A stretch of 64,000 nucleotides of DNA from Glandiceps talaboti (Eukaryota; Hemichordata; Enteropneusta; Spengelidae), in contig NC_135558.1 of NCBI RefSeq assembly GCF_964340395.1, positions 9,340,501 to 9,404,500 of the forward strand, given 5' to 3'. How positions within the stretch are numbered: position 1 is the stretch's first letter; the number at the start of each line of letters is the position of its first letter. A program made the translations under genes and the position numbers. Positions 24,716 to 35,290 of the stretch are shown piece by piece. The notes under the pieces are model-generated. The model was given only the letters and a program-made list of their open reading frames with translations, was not told the DNA's origin and searched no databases.

Positions 24716-25705
24716 TATATATCTGTAATAATTAGTATGCAACAAAGGAAATAACAGAACAAAAGTATGCAAGATGAAGAATAGTCAGAACAAACATGCA
24801 ATCCCTAATTAGTATGCGATAAAATAAATGACAAAATGGATGTAGTCTATATCCCTGTATGAATATTATCCCTAATTAGTATGCAACAAAATGGATACAG
24901 TCTCTGGCTGTATAACCCTTTATGAATATTAATGAAGAATATATGCAGCATAACAAATATTATCACTAATTAGTATGCGACAAAACGTATATAGTCCCAG
25001 GCTCTATAACCCTGTGTGAATATTAGTGAACGATATATGTTACAAAATATACAAGCTCTAATTAATATGCAACAATAGGATGTACTCTATACAGCTCTGA
25101 TAACCTATGAAAATTAACAAAATATGCTGTTGCTAATTAGTATGCAGCAAAAAGGGTGTAGCTTAAGGATCTAATAATTATGAATAATCATTAAGGATAA
25201 TAAACTATTCCTAATTAGTATGCGACAAAAAAGATATATTCACAGGATAACCCTGTATGAATATTAATGAAAGATATATGTGACAAAATATACTGCTCCT
25301 AATTAGTATGCGACAAAATGGATGTACTCTAAGCCTAAGATAATGCTTGATGAATAATTCTGAAGGATTCACCTTTATCAAATTTTAATAACAACCTTAA
25401 TTAGAATCTAGAGAGTATTTTCAACCTACAATCATATATGAATATTAATGAAGGACATTACATAATATATCCCTCCATAATTAGTATGCAAATTCACTTA
25501 TTAGTATGCAAGTACTATAATACATAACCTCAAGCAGATATAATGAGTATAATCCTGTATGAATATTGATGAGATGAAAATCTAATCAAATTATTCCTTA
25601 TGGATATGCAAGTAGGGTAACTGATGCCAGTATAAGCCTGTATGAATATCAATGAAGTATACTAACAAACAATTAATGTTACCTGATTAGTTTGCAAGAA
25701 AAGTA
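24715..25705. repeat. Degenerate satellite, about 84-bp unit, with TAATTAGTATGC motif
   Basis: The motif CTAATTAGTATGC(A/G)ACAAAA recurs about 12 times at roughly 24729, 24806, 24872, 24966, 25049, 25133, 25211, 25298, 25393, 25477, 25600 and 25683. It is linked to CCTGTATGAATATTAATGAA-type segments. Mean spacing is about 80-85 bp. The TAATTAG(T)ATGCAA core is better conserved than the rest of the unit. Confidence 0.88.
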
Positions 25706-26102
25706 CTTTTGATATTAAAATATCCTTCATAATGGATATATTAAAGATACATGTATATCATATACTGATGACCACTTAGGGAGATATTATATCTACGTCT
25801 CTGTTGTATTAGTTCTTTAAACGGCATTTTAAGAGTAATTACATTGTTTCAGTTTCAACATGTAATGTTTGAGTGAAACAAGGACAATCGCTGGGGATTA
25901 CATCTTCTTAAAACATGATTTTCCAATTAGATAATTGATATATGGGACAATTGCTATTAATATCTAGCTTGTCTCATAGGTATTCAATGTCAGAGAAGGT
26001 TATATCATGTGTTTAGTGCTTATGTTGTATAGTATTCAAAACAGTATGGAACTTAGACCTTTGCTGTCCATCATACATGGCAAATTGCTTACATTAACAT
26101 GG

Positions 26103-26139
<37 letters not shown>

Positions 26140-26544
26140 GAGGGTGGTGGACATAGTTTTTCTGAAACAGAGAATAAATTTTTTTTTTTTTAGAATTTTC
26201 ATTTTCCCAAGGTTTTGAAAGGAATGTCAAAATTCTGTAATTTAAAGTTAAAAAAAATGAATGCCAATTATGAAACACATGAAAGCTAGATTTTACATAA
26301 TTCTAATAACATTATTAAAGCTTCATATATTATACAAAGTTTAAATAAGTATTTTACTATACATTTGACAGATGGCAATCTATTACATTTTAAATTAATA
26401 TCTCTTTGAATTTTGTGGAATAGTAATAAAGTTGTTCTTAATTTAAACTGTAATAGATTGCTGTCTATCACTCATTGTTTGATAACAAATCTAATATATT
26501 TAGACTGTTGTTGTCTTGCATTTACTACATATTATGTCTTTCAG
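25706..26544. other. No gene recognised; short (AT)n at 26105-26133
   Basis: AT-rich. A roughly 28-bp AT tract, and an inverted pair around 26360-26470 (GATGGCAATCTATTAC against GTAATAGATTGCTGTC) giving a short-armed hairpin. Confidence 0.5.
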
Positions 26545-26667
26545 TCACCACTCGTTAAACTCTGCATGCAACAACCAGGTAACTTTGTGCCAGACACAGA
26601 TAACAAAAGAATATTTAGTATGACAATGCCATCACAAAAATTGAACACTGGAGGCCATGAGGCGTAA
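26545..26667 (+). CDS. Candidate terminal coding exon (weak), protein unknown
   Basis: The segment follows a good acceptor (TATTATGTCTTTCAG). The phase-0 frame encodes 40 residues including SPLVKLCMQQPGNFVPDTDN and ends at TAA 26665-26667. A donor-like CCAG before GTAACT at 26579 could instead end the exon early. The family is unknown and no partner exon was identified. Confidence 0.2.
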   Translation, partial: SPLVKLCMQQPGNFVPDTDNKRIFSMTMPSQKLNTGGHEA

Positions 26668-26809
26668 TCATTAAAGCTGGATATAGCCCATACATTTCCT
26701 TATATTACCACTACATATTAATCTTTATTACCTTTAGAACTAACATGCGATCTATACAGATCTGCTCAGTGTTGTGTGACTGTATGTTTATAACCCTGGA
26801 AACAAAAAT

Positions 26810-27120
26810 GGAAATCTGTACAAACTGACATTTGTGGAATGGATAAGATTTAAACGTGGGAGGGAATAATCCTGCATGGAAAAGGTTCATGAGAACTGGG
26901 TTCATATTACCAGATATCTTTTATCAATTCAAAGGCAATGATGATGAATGTTTTGAAAAATTGACATTTTGTTGAACGCTAAGACTTAAACCTGAATGGG
27001 AATAATCCCTGTATGGAAAAGGTTCATGGGGATCTGGGTTAATATTATTACCCATTTGTTATTTATCGAAGGCACTGATAATATGATTTGCAGACTTGCC
27101 ATGTTGTTGAACAGAAAACT
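26810..27120. repeat. Tandem duplication, about 155-bp unit
   Basis: Two copies share GGGAATAATCC(C)TG(C/T)ATGG, AAAAGGTTCATG(A/G)G and CTGGGTT(C/A)ATATTA, with the shared block GACATTT(T/G)GTTGAA upstream. The minus-strand frames at 26711-26905 and 26986-27174 fall here and repeat accordingly. Confidence 0.8.
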
Positions 27121-27850
27121 TTGAAAAAATACATTTTCTATTTTCGCACAATTTGAAAATGAACATGTTTGCATCTTAGACTTAGATTAGATATAGCTAC
27201 TGTTCAAGAGCCTGGGACCGTGCCATGGAAAGTTCTCAAAATTCCTAAAGGCAGTAATCCAACACTCTCTATATTGCAATATCATACTCACAATGTCGAC
27301 CAGCCAGCCATACTGGGGGTATATACATAACATGATGAATGCATGGCTGCATATGAAATTACAAAATTCAGATAGCACTCAAGTGCTCAGATTGGCAAAC
27401 ACCGAACATTCTACCCCAAAGCATCAGTAGGAGATATTGGCAAATGCTGCAACTTCTAATCTAGAAGTATTAAATTTCAAAATCTCATTCTTATCTGTAG
27501 TGTTAATAGATAAGACTCTATTTATAATGTTCTGTGTGTATCACACTTCACATGTTTATACATACTTTTAAAGATCAAATAATTATTTACAATGATTTGG
27601 AGATTTACAACAGATTGGGTCACAGTACTCCTACTCTTCAGTCATCACAACTATAAATCCTTCAAAACACTGAATATATCTACCAGTACTTGAAGTAATT
27701 TGTGTGGGCAGTAAAAGCTAAGAATACTTCTTATTCAAGATGTGTCTTCTTATGAATTCCAATCTAGGCTAGTTATTAATCCTCAGAAAGTCATACCGTT
27801 TAACATTTACTGTACAAGTCTCACACCATTACATACGAGTACCAGTGTGA
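27121..27850. other. No gene recognised
   Basis: Unique DNA. A minus-strand frame at 27187-27378 (63 codons) is unrecognised. Confidence 0.5.
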
Positions 27851-28215
27851 CACGCCCCCAGGGATGGTACAAGTGGCCAGCTCAGGTAGGGGTGTGTGGC
27901 CAGTGCTTGAAACCCTAGGCCGCATTTTAGACCCACCTTAACCAAAAATCAATACCCCATTTTAGACCATTGCAGATTTTTTAAAAGATGAAAGTTTAGA
28001 CCTAACTACATATTCCTTAGGAGGCAACATTTTGGGACAATTAATGGCAGTTATGATTTGGTAAAGGACAATGGACCACATTTCAGACCAAGCAAAATAA
28101 AAGATAATGCAAAGTGGACCCTGTTTTAGACTCTTCAGCTCGAAAAAACCAGACCCTATTTTAGACCAAAGGGCTGGAAAATGTACCCCATGGGCCAAAG
28201 AACGGCACATCCATA
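27850..28215. repeat. Dispersed-repeat fragment with recurring TTTTAGACC blocks
   Basis: The string CCC(A/T)TTTTAGACC(A/C) or a close variant occurs at least seven times between 27920 and 28170, and the segment ends with GGCACATCCATATACTC near 28205-28221. I recall similar TTTTAGACC-rich repeats in other marine invertebrate genomes, but cannot name the family. It adjoins the minisatellite at 28225. Confidence 0.5.
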
Positions 28216-28224
28216 TACTCAAAT

Positions 28225-28560
28225 AAGGGGAGTAGCCCCTATAGGAATGCTGTAGCTTTCACATAGGGCAACCCTATAGGATTCCTGTTCCTTAAAAATA
28301 GGGAAACTGCATGGGAACTTGTTGTTTTTACATAGTGCAACCTTTTGGGACCCTGTAGCTTTTACATATGGCAACCATATAGGGACGCTAGCTTTCACCT
28401 CGGACAACTATATAGGGACCCTGTAGCTTTCATCAAGAGCAACCCTTTTGCTTTCACATACAGTAACCATGTATTGACAATGTTGCTCTCAAATAGTGCA
28501 ACCCTATAAGGGGACCCTGTAGCTTTATAGAGACCTTGTAGCTGATGTATTGAGCCACTC
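28225..28560. repeat. Minisatellite, 36-46 bp unit
   Basis: About eight copies of GGACCCTGTAGCTTTCACAT followed by AGGGCAACCCTATA. Unit length is uneven. Minus-strand frames at 28219-28407 and 28395-28628 show the corresponding peptide repeat (KATGS, VALC/FESN-type words). Confidence 0.88.
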
Positions 28561-28619
28561 TTATAAAGATTGCTTACGTCTATCCAGAACGACCCTGTTG
28601 CCTTTCTGCATTCAAGGCA

Positions 28620-29884
28620 CACCACCAACAGAATACGTAATACAAAGAATGATAAGAGCAGTTAATCAATTTTCTTTCAATGCTGATTTAATCACAAAGT
28701 GTATGAAATGGACACATTAGATTACCGACAGAACACGTCAGCTGATGAAATCCTAAGAAATGGGGAGGAAATTACCATCACATGACATGCCTTAACAGAA
28801 AGCCTTCATTCAGATCTGAACTAGATAAGCACATAAAACCAGGAGCAAGATTTCGTATGATGGAGATGAATAGGTGGATTAGTGTTCACTCACACTAGAA
28901 GTCCAAAGACTTTCAAAAGACAGAAATTAACTTCTGTATTCATTCTACATCGCGAGAGAACTTCCATTGAAGGGAGAACCTGGTTGAGTATGTAACACCA
29001 CAAACCCTGAGAAGCAATAAAGTGGCCTGCAATCATTCATGGAATCTTGAATGTATCAGTGACAGGAAAAGACAGATTTATGTTTATTCTAGAGGGAAAT
29101 ACATTAAAATAAAACATTTGTGGACGCAATTCTACGATTTCCGTTATAATTTCCATCCTTAAAATCCCTGGAGGTCTCAGGAATTCTGAATGGTTGCAAG
29201 TGTTTCCATTTACTTATAGATCTGTATCATTGCTGTTTGGTAGATTTCTCTGTGTTTTGGTGTACATTGATTCCTACTTTATTAGTTCATGACATATTGA
29301 GGCCTCATTTCTAGGTCGATTTATTTCTGTTTTCTTCTCTCTTGTTTTCTCTTTCTTTTAAAATATCAGTAACTTTTGGCAGAATTTTGTGCAATTTATC
29401 TTTGTTTTGGAATACGTTAATACATAGTTTGATTTATGATGAGTCATGACGTACCTGGGTCTCCTTTTTGGGTCACCTTCTGTACTTTTCTTTTCTCTTC
29501 TAGTTCACTTTTTGTACAAGTTCTATCTGACACTATTCTGGTACTTTGATATAGTGTGATTGGCAAATCGCCAAATCGCCCTTTTCACATTTCTAGTTCG
29601 ACAAATGTGCTTTTTTTCAATCTTTTTTTCTTTTGCCACTTCTTTCTTTATCCATGGTCTCCTAAAATAGCTGTATACCTTTTGGGCAGATTTTTAGAAA
29701 TTCAACAACTCTTTTCAAATCTTTTTTTTTATGTACTTAATTTTGGCTTTGAAAGTATTCAGTGGTGAAAGTAGTGGAAAAAATTACATTCCAAGTCAAA
29801 TTATAATTTAATTAGCATATACATAGAACAAGTAAAAGAATTTTTTTACTTGAATTTGATTTTTGGCAAAAAAGAATTATTTAT
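28620..29884. other. No gene recognised
   Basis: The left part (28620-29100) has balanced composition and could be transcribed non-coding sequence, but no frame supports this. The right part (29280-29720) is strongly T-rich on the plus strand. Confidence 0.45.
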
Positions 29885-30016
29885 AGCTAAAATGATGTTG
29901 GTTTGGTGTTTCAGTCATGGGACATTGCAGCTAAAATGATGTAGGCTTGGTGTTTCAGTCATGGGACATTACAGCTAAAATGATGTAGGCTTGGTGTTTC
30001 ACTCATGGGACATTAC
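29885..30016 (+). repeat. Minisatellite, 44-bp unit, 3 copies
   Basis: Three direct copies of CAGCTAAAATGATGTAGGCT TGGTGTTTCAGTCATGGGACATTA. Two further copies in the opposite orientation lie about 300 bp away (30320-30440). Confidence 0.92.
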
Positions 30017-30319
30017 GTTTTTGACACAGAGCTAGACATATTTCAACTTTACACTGACAATAACAGAGACACAACACACACAGCAGGATCCTTTGCCTAG
30101 TCACATAGCTACATGTAGAACAGCTGATAAGCATCGCTATTCCTTCACAAGTGCAGAAAAACAGGCTTCTAATGAAAACATTACACATGGGACTTGATGA
30201 TTTTAATGGCTGCAATTGTTTATTTTCTAACTGAAAATCAACATTTCAACTTCATTACTTCTACATTCCCACTGTGCATGGCACCTTGTTTCTTTTGCAC
30301 TATATGTTATCTGAGGGTG

Positions 30320-30440
30320 TATAATACGTGAAACATCAAGCCTACATCATTTCTGCTGTAAGTTGTCTGAGGGTGTATAATACATGTCATGTTGCAGGAG
30401 TGAAACACCAAGCCTACATCATAAATTTAGCTGTAATACT
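30320..30440 (-). repeat. Inverted copies of the 44-bp unit
   Basis: GTGAAACATCAAGCCTACAT and GTGAAACACCAAGCCTACAT, each followed by a GCTGTAA block, are the reverse complement of the unit at 29885-30016. TGAGGGTGTATAATACGTG/ATG repeats accompany them. Confidence 0.85.
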
Positions 30441-30703
30441 AAGAGTGTTCTGGAAAGAATAATTCATTAAAAGTATAAAATAAATCACACTTGAACAACA
30501 TTTAGAATTCAGTCTAGCAGGTTAAGTTTTTGACACATTAGTATGATTTATAACATGCCTGACAGCAATGCAACACTTATCAAATATTGACGAGATGTGT
30601 CAATATAAAGTCATCAGAGCCACTTTCTTCAAATATTTCAGTTTATTTGATTAGGTGTTAACATGAACCTTGTAACTGTAATGTAATGTGGCAGGAATAC
30701 TGA

Positions 30704-31081
30704 TAGACTCTCTCACAGTCCTCGGAACTTCACTTTACTAAAATCGACGCTAAATGAATTATTTTGTATGTACCGATACCATCTACATAACGTACTTCAT
30801 CGTACTCGAACAACCTTGTACTGTGCGCCCTCATCGACCACATAGAGATATATGTTCGTTGACGTGTGACTGCGACGCTCCGTATTTTCGCTCGGGGCTT
30901 CGCGATAACACGGAGCGTCGCAGTCACACGTCAACGAATGGTTATCTCTATCATGGTCGATGAGGGCGCACAGTACAAGGATATTCGAGTACGGTTAATT
31001 AGCTGGCATCGGTACATACAAAATAATTCGTTTAGCTTTAATTTTAGTAAAGCGAAGCTCCGAGGGCTGTAAGAGAGTCTA
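30704..31081. mobile_element. Foldback/MULE-type palindromic element with 9-bp target duplication
   Basis: 378 bp, almost one complete inverted repeat. Left TAGACTCTCTCACAGTCCTC pairs with right GAGGGCTGTAAGAGAGTCTA, and pairing continues inward for about 175 bp with small mismatches to a short GC-rich centre near 30892. The direct repeat GAATACTGA stands immediately outside both ends (30695-30703 and 31082-31090). Long terminal repeats with a 9-bp duplication fit Mutator-like or foldback elements. The element is rich in CG dinucleotides compared with its surroundings. Three frames (30730-30963 region) are symmetric by-products; there is no transposase. Confidence 0.9.
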
Positions 31082-31090
31082 GAATACTGA

Positions 31091-33640
31091 GTACATGAAT
31101 ACTAAACTAGGTGGCCATGTTTTTGTTCAAGGTACACGTCAGAAGTCATGGGATATGGGGCTCTTAATTTAGGAGATCATAGCAACTTGTTTCATTCTTT
31201 CAAATTTTGACACCCAAACTTCATGTTTCTCATCGTAACACCTTCAAAATTGGTCAGTCAGTTTAATTTTAAAGTAAAAAAAAAAATAAGTATAAAAAAG
31301 TAACTGCATGTTGGTGAATACTTCCATTTTAATAATAATTGCACTTTCACATTCTGAATGACTTTAGAAGTCACAAGAAAACTTGAAACATGTGTTTTAT
31401 TAAAGTTCCCAAATTTCAACAACACGCGATAATTTTCACACAGATACATGCTTGTGGGGGTCGCCATAGTCCAATCAATAGCATTCTCAGTTCTTCCTCA
31501 TTTTGCAATAGAGGGTTTCAGATTAATGACTTACGTTTAACATTGTACACTTACTTTAAGGATACTGAATATTATTATAACAAGATTTTTCCGTTATAAA
31601 TATGTTATGTAGTAATTTTTTGTAATAATCTGAATACTAACAATTGACCAGTTTAACATTGAACCATTAACAACATGCACTGCTTTTCTTATTTTATCTA
31701 TTACACCTACATGCCTCCCCCTCCCGTATATATATGTATGCACATCACCATCATCTACCACGTCCTGCTAAACCCTGACCATGTACACGTTTTTTCTCAT
31801 TTTCCACAACTAACAACCCCTTTCCCCCTCAAATCACATGTCACTCCTGTATACCAATATCTAAGCCCTGACAATTAATGTACACATTTTCCCCTCATTT
31901 TTCACCCCCCCCCCCCCCTACACCCACAAATCATGTTACTCTGAGTCCTGTATTTCATCAAGGCTATGACAACATTTGTCTGTCCTAATTAAAACAGATA
32001 CTAAACAATGTATTGCATTAGAGTAAACACGATGACCTCAAGTTGACCTCAAAAACCTACCATGCCACCACAGCAACATGAAGCAAATTTACTACTCATA
32101 CCATGCTTAACAGTTTTAATCACTAACAAAACACACAACAGATGTCTCTTTTTTCACACTGTAATACAATAAAATCCGGATATAAAACATTTCATCATAT
32201 CCACAGTGTACATATATATCAGTCAAAGTCTTGGTTATTACAACTGAGGAATTTAATTTTACACAATTTTTTAAATCTACAGATGAAGAAAAAATATAAT
32301 TATTGCTACATTGTCAATAGGTGAAACATCTGATATCTAAATATAAAAAAAAAATTATGCTGGATCTAACTGTATTGCCATGGTAATAGTGTACCAGATT
32401 GAATCCTTACCAATACCAGATTTCCCCCTCTACCAGGGTTCATATTAAGACTTATGGTACTACAGCAGGTATGAAGATCTACACAGTTTTACCCAAACCT
32501 TAGTAAACACACAGCAAGCTAGGGAGAGATAATGCTTGACTCTCCTTAAGTAAAATCATACAGACTTCAGGCTCTATGGTGGAATTTAGCTGTCAACATT
32601 TCATCTATTCAAAATAAACAAGTTCTTTTGATGTACAGTGTGTGTCTGATATACGACACATCAAACTACACAGTGTGCTGAACTAGTTCTTGACTGATCT
32701 ACATTTTTCTAAATTCATAACAAAAAGGAGTTGTCTCAAATTATCACATGGAGTCGGAAAGCTAAATTTTCAGTTTTATAGTGTAATCGGATTTAAGCTC
32801 AATGGAATTTTTCATGCAATTCGATGCATTTTCCAGTTGTATTTTTTTTTACACAAATCTCATACAAAGTGAAATTGATACAGCTGAAAATTTCACGCAA
32901 TTTTATTTTTTTCACTGGTTTCAAATTTTGAAGTTTGAGATTAAAGGCTTCTCAAATACTTTTCAGGAGCAGTATAATAATCACAGCATTTCCATTGTGA
33001 GCTTTTCATGCAAAGAAGTACAAAACAGATCACAATCTAAACAAAACTGCATTTTGCTTCCTTCAGCCTCTGCAACAAATTGAGACAGACCCTGAAAACA
33101 ATGAAGGTTTTAACCCCAAAGTGCTTCCTTTGCCGTTCTCTTGTTGTCGTTTTGCCAGTAGCAACATATCAACCAATCAGACAAGACGTCTCTACAACTC
33201 AGAACCCATTAACTCCTCTACTAGCCAGGCAAGTCTTTTGTGTAAGTGTTACTTGAAACGATCCTGCTGCCTTCGTCCTTGTATAACACTTCATCTAAAC
33301 CTACGCAACAATCAAAGTCATAAAAAGCATTCAAAATATAATCAACTTGAGATTTTTCTGTCCTGCAACAATTTTTTTGAAGAGGATCTTTGTCCTTTGA
33401 GTGGAATTGTTTGTTGAATGTTACCTAAGTACTATATGTTCTTCAAAAGAAATGTGTTCACAGACCAGTTAAAAATATAATGGTTTATAGTTCACCATAC
33501 TAAGAGTTATTCTAAGGTTAGCCACGTCATATTTATCTCTAAAAGGGTATCATCCAATTCAACACTTTGATGTTCTAGTATAATACATTGTATCTGTTCT
33601 TATTTGGTAGTTCTGTTTTAATGTTTGGGTAATATTTTGA
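31091..33640. other. No gene recognised
   Basis: About 2.5 kb, AT-rich. Includes a poly(C) run at 31906-31918. A segment at 32340-32580 holds an acceptor-like CTCTACCAG and, on the minus strand, a TTG-GTAAGG donor-like site, but no supported exon. Plus-strand frames at 32690-33083 and 33121-33417 are unrecognised. Confidence 0.45.
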
Positions 33641-33644
33641 GTCA

Positions 33645-33728
33645 AATATATGTCTGTGTGTGTGTGCGTGCGTGTGTGTGTGTGTGTGTGTGCGTGTGTA
33701 TGTACATGTATGCACGTACATACGTATG

Positions 33729-33762
<34 letters not shown>

Positions 33763-33985
33763 TGTATGTATGCATGTGTACATGTGTGTGTATGTATGTA
33801 TGTATGTATGTATGTATGTATGTGTGTGTATGTATGTATGTATGTATGTATGTATGTATATATGTGTATATGTAAGCATGTGTATTATATATGTTTATAT
33901 ATATATGTGTGTGTGTATGTGTATGTGCATGTATGTGTGTATGTGTGTATGTGTGTGTATGTGTGTGTATGAGCGTGTGTCTGTG
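33645..33985. repeat. (TG)n / (TATG)n compound microsatellite
   Basis: About 340 bp of TG runs and TATG tetranucleotides with interruptions. The long Val/Cys/Tyr/Met frames on the plus strand and Thr/His/Ile frames on the minus strand all come from it. Confidence 0.97.
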
Positions 33986-34484
33986 TTTGTACGTATTTAA
34001 CATAGTTCATTATATTTTATTATGTATATATTTTGTTTATTTTATTATTATACATGTATAATGTGTAGGCGAGTTAATATAATACAGACTATTCTTCTCT
34101 TCTGGTTTTAAAAAAACATAAAGAGTACCAGCTTATTTATTTATTCTTGAAAACACTATTTTTAAATTAAATGATTTATTTTGTATTTCTGAAAAGTCAT
34201 GGATTGCCTGACAGTATAATGTCTGCCATTTATGCTATTCTGACCTAGTTTGAAGAGAACCATTGAAGAGTACCTGCATCTATAATTCTACAAAAAATGT
34301 TATTTCCTCAAAATACCCATGGATTGCACTAAAATCTTCAGACAGTCAACATGTCAAACGTAGTGAGATCTCTTTTACACCCTAATATTTGAATCCTATG
34401 TTCTTTGTTAGTTTCATTCTATCTCATCAGTGAACCCTTTAATCCAAATCTTGTCACAGCCATTATCTTTTACATGTACTTGAC
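33986..34484. other. No gene recognised
   Basis: AT-rich unique DNA between a microsatellite and a transposon; nothing seen. Confidence 0.5.
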
Positions 34485-34488
34485 TTAA

Positions 34489-34834
34489 AGTGGCCATATG
34501 GATGAGAATTTGGTATTTATTTTGGATTTTTATTTGATAAAACAGCTTCACTATGTTTTTCTACTTGAAAAAATAATGTGAAATCACATATACCAAGTTC
34601 ATATTCGCAACTCAATAAACTGCAAAACATTAAACAATGTGTAAAATGTTTGTTATTGTACGTACAATAACAAACTTTTTACACTTTTTGCATCTTTTTG
34701 CAATGTATTGAGTTATGAACACGGACTTGGTCAATGTTCTTTCACATTATTTTTCCAAGTAGAAAAACATAGTGAAGCTATTTTATCAAATAAAAATCCA
34801 AAATAAATACCAAATTCTCATCCATATGGCCACT
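34489..34834. mobile_element. Palindromic TTAA-flanked element, full copy
   Basis: 346 bp, nearly a complete inverted repeat: AGTGGCCATATGGATGAGAA at the left pairs with TTCTCATCCATATGGCCACT at the right, and pairing runs through GGATTTTTATTTGATAAAA and GTTTTTCTACTTG into a centre at TTGTTATTGTACGTACAATA. TTAA lies directly outside each end (34485-34488, 34835-34838). A TTAA target fits piggyBac- or Kolobok-type transposases. No coding capacity. A half copy is at 61495-61718. Confidence 0.88.
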
Positions 34835-34919
34835 TTAATGAAGGCTAAAGGGGTTAAATAGGATCGGTCTTTTTTAAGTCTATATTTTTAATAGCTGTGT
34901 AAGACAAGTATTTTTCAAT

Positions 34920-35290
34920 TCCAAAGTTTAATCTTAAACCTGTACCAGCTGTAACTAAGGTAGACAACCAATAATATATTCAGTGAAAATTATTAAAATA
35001 CCAATAATTAGACATTGTACATGTCAATTAGACGTCTATTTTATCTATAAGTAGTATAGTAATAAGTTGAGATTGTGATTCATTGGGTTGCTGATTTTTA
35101 GGTGCGGACCCAAAAATCAACTTGGATGGATGGATACATTGCACCTTACTATTTGTAGTGCTACACAATATGTTTACCCACAGGTGATTCAATAATGTAT
35201 AGGGTGCGCAATATTATATTAAGTCATTTTATCTAACAAAATAATTTCAAAAATAACATTCCAGTTGCAGCTAAGTGCAACCTTAAAGGC
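34920..35290 (+). repeat. Dispersed repeat R4, copy 1
   Basis: Ordered blocks: AGCTGTAACTAAGGTAG, CCAATAATTAGACATTGTAC, ATGTCAATTAG, GATTTTTAGGTGCGGACCC AAAAATCAA, CCCACAGGTGATTCAATA and GCAATATTATA. The same order is found at 49820-50160 (same strand) and inverted at 55470-55690. The block around 35094-35120 is itself palindromic (GATTTTT against AAAAATC). Confidence 0.75.

Noticed and set aside
30730-31072. Three 65-69 codon frames on both strands
   Set aside because: They lie entirely within the palindrome at 30704-31081 and mirror each other.
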